Assembly: GCA_030622775.1 (NCBI GenBank)
Contig: JAUXFS010000093.1
Location: forward strand, 1-6,932
Direction of reading: 5' to 3'
Length of the DNA stretch: 6,932 bases
DNA from: Rhodospirillales bacterium
Lineage (GTDB): Bacteria; Pseudomonadota; Alphaproteobacteria; Rhodospirillales; Defluviicoccaceae
Shown piece by piece: positions 4,400-6,932 of this stretch. The notes under the pieces were generated by a model. The model saw only the letters and a list, made by a program, of their open reading frames with translations, did not search any database and was not told where the DNA came from. Made by a program: the position numbers and the translations under genes. Within the stretch, counting starts at the first letter, position 1, and every line of letters starts with the position of its first letter.

Positions 4400-6868
4400 A
4401 TGACCGAACAGGCGCTTCCCACCCACGCCCGCTGCGTGATCGTCGGCGGCGGCATCGTCGGCTGCAGCGTCGCCTATCACCTGGTCAAGCTCGGCTGGAC
4501 CGACGTGGTCGTGCTCGAACAGGGGCGGCTCAGCGGCGGCACCACCTGGCACGCCGCCGGCCTGGTCGGCCAGCTCCGCTCCCACGAGGGGATGACCCGG
4601 CTGATCCGCGCCTCGACCGAGCTCTACGCCGGTCTCGAGGCGGAGACCGGGCTCGCCACCGGCTGGAAGCAGTGCGGTTCGCTGACCGTCGCCCGCAGCG
4701 AGGATCGGATGACCCAGCTCCGCCGGACGGCGGCGACGGCACGGGCCTACGGGGTCGAGGCCGAGTTGATCACGCCGAAGGAAGCCGGCGCGCTGTGGCC
4801 GCTCATGCGCGTCGACGATCTCGAAGGCGCGGTGTGGCTGCCCGGCGACGGCAAGGCCAACCCCACCGATCTGACCCAGGCGCTGGCCCGGGGCGCGCGG
4901 CTCGGCGGGGCGAAAATTTTCGAGCAGACCCGGGTCACCGGCATCACCGTCGAGGGCGGTGCCGCCGTTGGCGTCGAGACCGTCGGCGTCGAGACCGGCG
5001 CCGGCGCCATCGCCTGCGAGGTCGTGGTCAACTGCGCCGGTCAGTGGGGGCGGCAACTGGGATGGCTCTGCGGGGTCACCGTGCCGCTGCATTCGGCCGA
5101 GCACATGTACATCGTCACCAGGCCGATCGACGGCGTCGTCCCCGACCTGCCGGTGATGCGCGACCCCGACGGCTACATCTACTTCAAGGAGGAGGTCGGC
5201 GGCCTGGTGATGGGTGGCTTCGAGCCCGACGCCAAGCCGTGGGCGACCGAGGGCGTCCCCGACGACTTCGAATTCACCCTGCTCCCCGACGACTGGGACC
5301 AGTTCGAGATCCTGATGGACAATGCCCTGGTCCGGGTGCCGGCGCTGGAAACCGCCGAGGTCCGGCTGTTCGTCAACGGCCCCGAGAGCTTCACCCCCGA
5401 CAACAACTTCATCCTCGGCGAGGCGCCGGAACTGCGGAACTTCTACGTCGCCGCCGGCTTCAACTCGATGGGCATCGCCAGCGCCGGCGGCGCCGGCCGG
5501 GCGCTGGCGCGCTGGATTGTCGACGGCGCCCCCGACATGGACCTGTGGCCGGTGGACATCCGCCGTTTCGCCCGCTTCAACGCCAACCCGGCGTGGCTGC
5601 GCGACCGGGTCAAGGAGACCCTCGGGCTGCACTACGCCATGCCCTGGCCCAACCGCGAGTTGGAGACCGCCCGCCCGTTCCGCCGCTCGCCGCTGTACGA
5701 CCGGCTCGCCGCCGGTGGCGCCTGCTTCGGCAGCAAGATGGGCTGGGAACGGGCCAACTGGTTCGCCCCGAAGGACGCCGCGGCGGCGACCACGTATTCG
5801 TTCGGCCGGCAGAACTGGATCGAGGCGGACGGCGCCGAGCACCGGGCAACCCGGTCCAACGTCACCGTGTTCGACCAGACCTCGTTCTCCAAGTTGCTGC
5901 TCCAGGGCCGCGACGCCGCCAAGGTGCTGAACCGGCTGTGCGCCAACGAGGTCGACGTCGCCGTCGGCCGCTCGGTCTACACCGGCATGCTCAACGACCG
6001 CGGCGGCTACGAGAGCGACCTGACGGCGATGCGCCTGGCCCCGGACAAATACCTGATCGTCACCAGCTCGGCGCAGACCACCCGCGACGCCGACTGGATC
6101 CGCCGCAACACCCCCGACGACGCCCACGCGATCCTCACCGACGTCACCAGCGCCTACGCGGTGATCGGGGTGATGGGCCCCCGGTCCCGCGCCCTGCTCT
6201 CCCGCCTCACCGGCGCCGATCTCGGCAACCGGGCGTTCCCGTTCGCCAGCCACCGCGACATCGATCTCGGCTACGCCACCGTCACCGCCAACCGGATGAC
6301 CTACGTCGGCGAGCTCGGTTGGGAGCTCTACGTGCCGACCGAGTTCGCCGCCGGCGTCTACGACGACCTGCGGGCCGTCGGGGCCGACCTCGGCGTGACC
6401 GACGCCGGCTACTACGCCCTCGAGTCGCTGCGCGTCGAGAAGGGCTATCGCGCCTGGGGCCGCGAGCTGAGCCCCGACGTCAACCCCTACGAGGCCGGCC
6501 TCGGCTTCGCCGTCGCCCTCGACAAGCCGACGGGCTTCATCGGCCAGGACGCGCTGCGCCGCTTCAAACAGACCGGCGCCCTCAACCGCCGCGTCCTCCA
6601 GTTCACCCTCGACGACCCCGACCCCGTCCTGTGGGGCGGCGAACTGATCCTCCGCGACGGCCGCCCGGTCGGCGACCTCCGCTCCGCCGCCTACGGCTAC
6701 ACCCTCGCCGCCGCCGTCGGCCTCGCCTGGATCCAGGACACGGTCCCCATCGACGCCGCCTACGTCGCGTCGGCCACCTGGCAAATCGACATCGCCGGCA
6801 CCCTCATCCCCGCCACCGCCCACCTGCGAACCCCCTACGACCCCAAATCCACCCGCGTCCGCGCCTGA
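4400..6868 (+). CDS. FAD-dependent dimethylglycine/sarcosine dehydrogenase-like enzyme with GcvT domain
   Basis: This 822-residue enzyme should oxidatively demethylate an N-methylated amine such as dimethylglycine or sarcosine, pass electrons from FAD to an acceptor (often ETF) and load the one-carbon unit onto tetrahydrofolate. Residues 11-40 form the Rossmann FAD fold (VIVGGGIVGCSVAYHL, ending in VVLE). SGGTTWHAAGL (45-55) matches the site where dimethylglycine dehydrogenase binds FAD covalently through a histidine, here His51. The DAO domain runs to about 375 (AAGFNSMGIASAGGAG near 351-366), a linker/FAO_M domain to about 440, and the GcvT domain from about 485 (SVYTGMLNDRGGYESDL, Asp540 as probable folate ligand), followed by the C-terminal GcvT barrel to 822. 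The length fits the family. There is no leader peptide, so it is cytoplasmic. GAGAG lies eight bases before the ATG. Substrate is uncertain, because many bacterial paralogues with this architecture are uncharacterised. It may be co-transcribed with the transporter upstream. Residues 190-199 carry a small tandem duplication. Confidence 0.92.
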   Translation: MTEQALPTHARCVIVGGGIVGCSVAYHLVKLGWTDVVVLEQGRLSGGTTWHAAGLVGQLRSHEGMTRLIRASTELYAGLEAETGLATGWKQCGSLTVARSEDRMTQLRRTAATARAYGVEAELITPKEAGALWPLMRVDDLEGAVWLPGDGKANPTDLTQALARGARLGGAKIFEQTRVTGITVEGGAAVGVETVGVETGAGAIACEVVVNCAGQWGRQLGWLCGVTVPLHSAEHMYIVTRPIDGVVPDLPVMRDPDGYIYFKEEVGGLVMGGFEPDAKPWATEGVPDDFEFTLLPDDWDQFEILMDNALVRVPALETAEVRLFVNGPESFTPDNNFILGEAPELRNFYVAAGFNSMGIASAGGAGRALARWIVDGAPDMDLWPVDIRRFARFNANPAWLRDRVKETLGLHYAMPWPNRELETARPFRRSPLYDRLAAGGACFGSKMGWERANWFAPKDAAAATTYSFGRQNWIEADGAEHRATRSNVTVFDQTSFSKLLLQGRDAAKVLNRLCANEVDVAVGRSVYTGMLNDRGGYESDLTAMRLAPDKYLIVTSSAQTTRDADWIRRNTPDDAHAILTDVTSAYAVIGVMGPRSRALLSRLTGADLGNRAFPFASHRDIDLGYATVTANRMTYVGELGWELYVPTEFAAGVYDDLRAVGADLGVTDAGYYALESLRVEKGYRAWGRELSPDVNPYEAGLGFAVALDKPTGFIGQDALRRFKQTGALNRRVLQFTLDDPDPVLWGGELILRDGRPVGDLRSAAYGYTLAAAVGLAWIQDTVPIDAAYVASATWQIDIAGTLIPATAHLRTPYDPKSTRVRA
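4968..4997 (+). repeat. In-frame tandem 15-base duplication inside the dehydrogenase gene
   Basis: Two adjacent 15-base units (4968-4982 and 4983-4997) differ at one base (TTGGCGTCGAGACCG and TCGGCGTCGAGACCG) and encode VGVET twice (residues 190-199). The position is in the DAO domain, in a segment that looks like a surface beta-hairpin. The reading frame is kept. Confidence 0.85.
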
Positions 6869-6932
6869 TACCAACGGTCATTGATAGGGACTCATTGTGA
6901 TCGTGTTTCACGCATCCTCGGCAGGAGGGGCC
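6869..6932. other. Non-coding right edge with short repeats
   Basis: No gene start or stop can be assigned here. A direct repeat of TCATTG occurs at 6878-6883 and 6892-6897, and a small hairpin CGTG-TTT-CACG lies at 6902-6912, without a T tract, so it is not a convincing terminator. GGAGG near 6924 could be a ribosome site for a gene just outside the window, but no start codon follows within it. Confidence 0.3.

Noticed and set aside
3465..4403. 312-codon plus-strand frame across the divergent region and the transporter gene
   Set aside because: It starts inside copZ on the opposite strand and gives an Arg/Pro/Gly-rich product. The overlapping frame at 3664-4371 gives a coherent membrane protein with the HX4DH motif.
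4346..6874. 842-codon open frame on the minus strand opposite the dehydrogenase
   Set aside because: It is a Gly/Val/Ala/Asp-rich shadow with no family signature, whereas the plus strand holds an intact FAD/GcvT enzyme of the usual length.
4672..6900. 742-codon plus-strand frame overlapping the dehydrogenase in another frame
   Set aside because: The product is almost entirely Arg, Gly, Pro and Asp, typical of an out-of-frame reading of GC-rich coding DNA.
6902..6912. Hairpin as a terminator for the dehydrogenase gene
   Set aside because: The stem is only four base pairs and no T-rich tract follows on either strand.

Overview
The window is very GC-rich, with codons ending mostly in G or C. 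Gene families and codon style suggest a high-GC proteobacterium, probably an alphaproteobacterium. That placement rests on general resemblance, not on a marker gene. The DNA is almost entirely coding, and I see no rRNA, tRNA, CRISPR array, insertion sequence or prophage.

Left half (about 1-3475, minus strand): a compact copper-handling operon read right to left. It encodes a CopZ-type Cu(I) chaperone, a CsoR/RcnR-family metal-sensing repressor, a CopA-type Cu(I)-exporting P1B-ATPase, and a secreted BNR/Asp-box beta-propeller protein of the F510_1955 glycosylhydrolase-like type that runs off the left edge. Gaps between genes are 4, 11 and 28 bases. Just upstream of copZ is a GC-rich palindrome with the 8-4-8 layout of a CsoR operator, next to a plausible promoter. 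The inferred logic is that excess Cu(I) releases the repressor, the chaperone delivers Cu(I) to the ATPase, the ATPase pumps it to the periplasm, and the propeller protein acts there in an unknown role.

Middle (3476-3663): the divergent control region. To its right on the plus strand is a small six-helix transporter of the NicO/NiCoT/UreH superfamily, with an HX4DH motif and a histidine-rich loop. Its metal and transport direction cannot be told from sequence.

Right half (4400-6868, plus strand): a complete two-part FAD/folate enzyme (DAO-type oxidoreductase plus GcvT-like aminomethyltransferase domains), like dimethylglycine or sarcosine dehydrogenase. It begins 28 bases after the transporter and may share its transcript, although the two functions are not obviously linked. 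The last 64 bases are non-coding as far as I can see.

The points most worth a second look are the repressor's Cys-His-His ligand set (instead of Cys-His-Cys) beside a near-textbook operator, the divergent nickel/cobalt-type transporter that may share that operator, and the uncharacterised secreted propeller encoded in the copper operon. None of these proves a new system.
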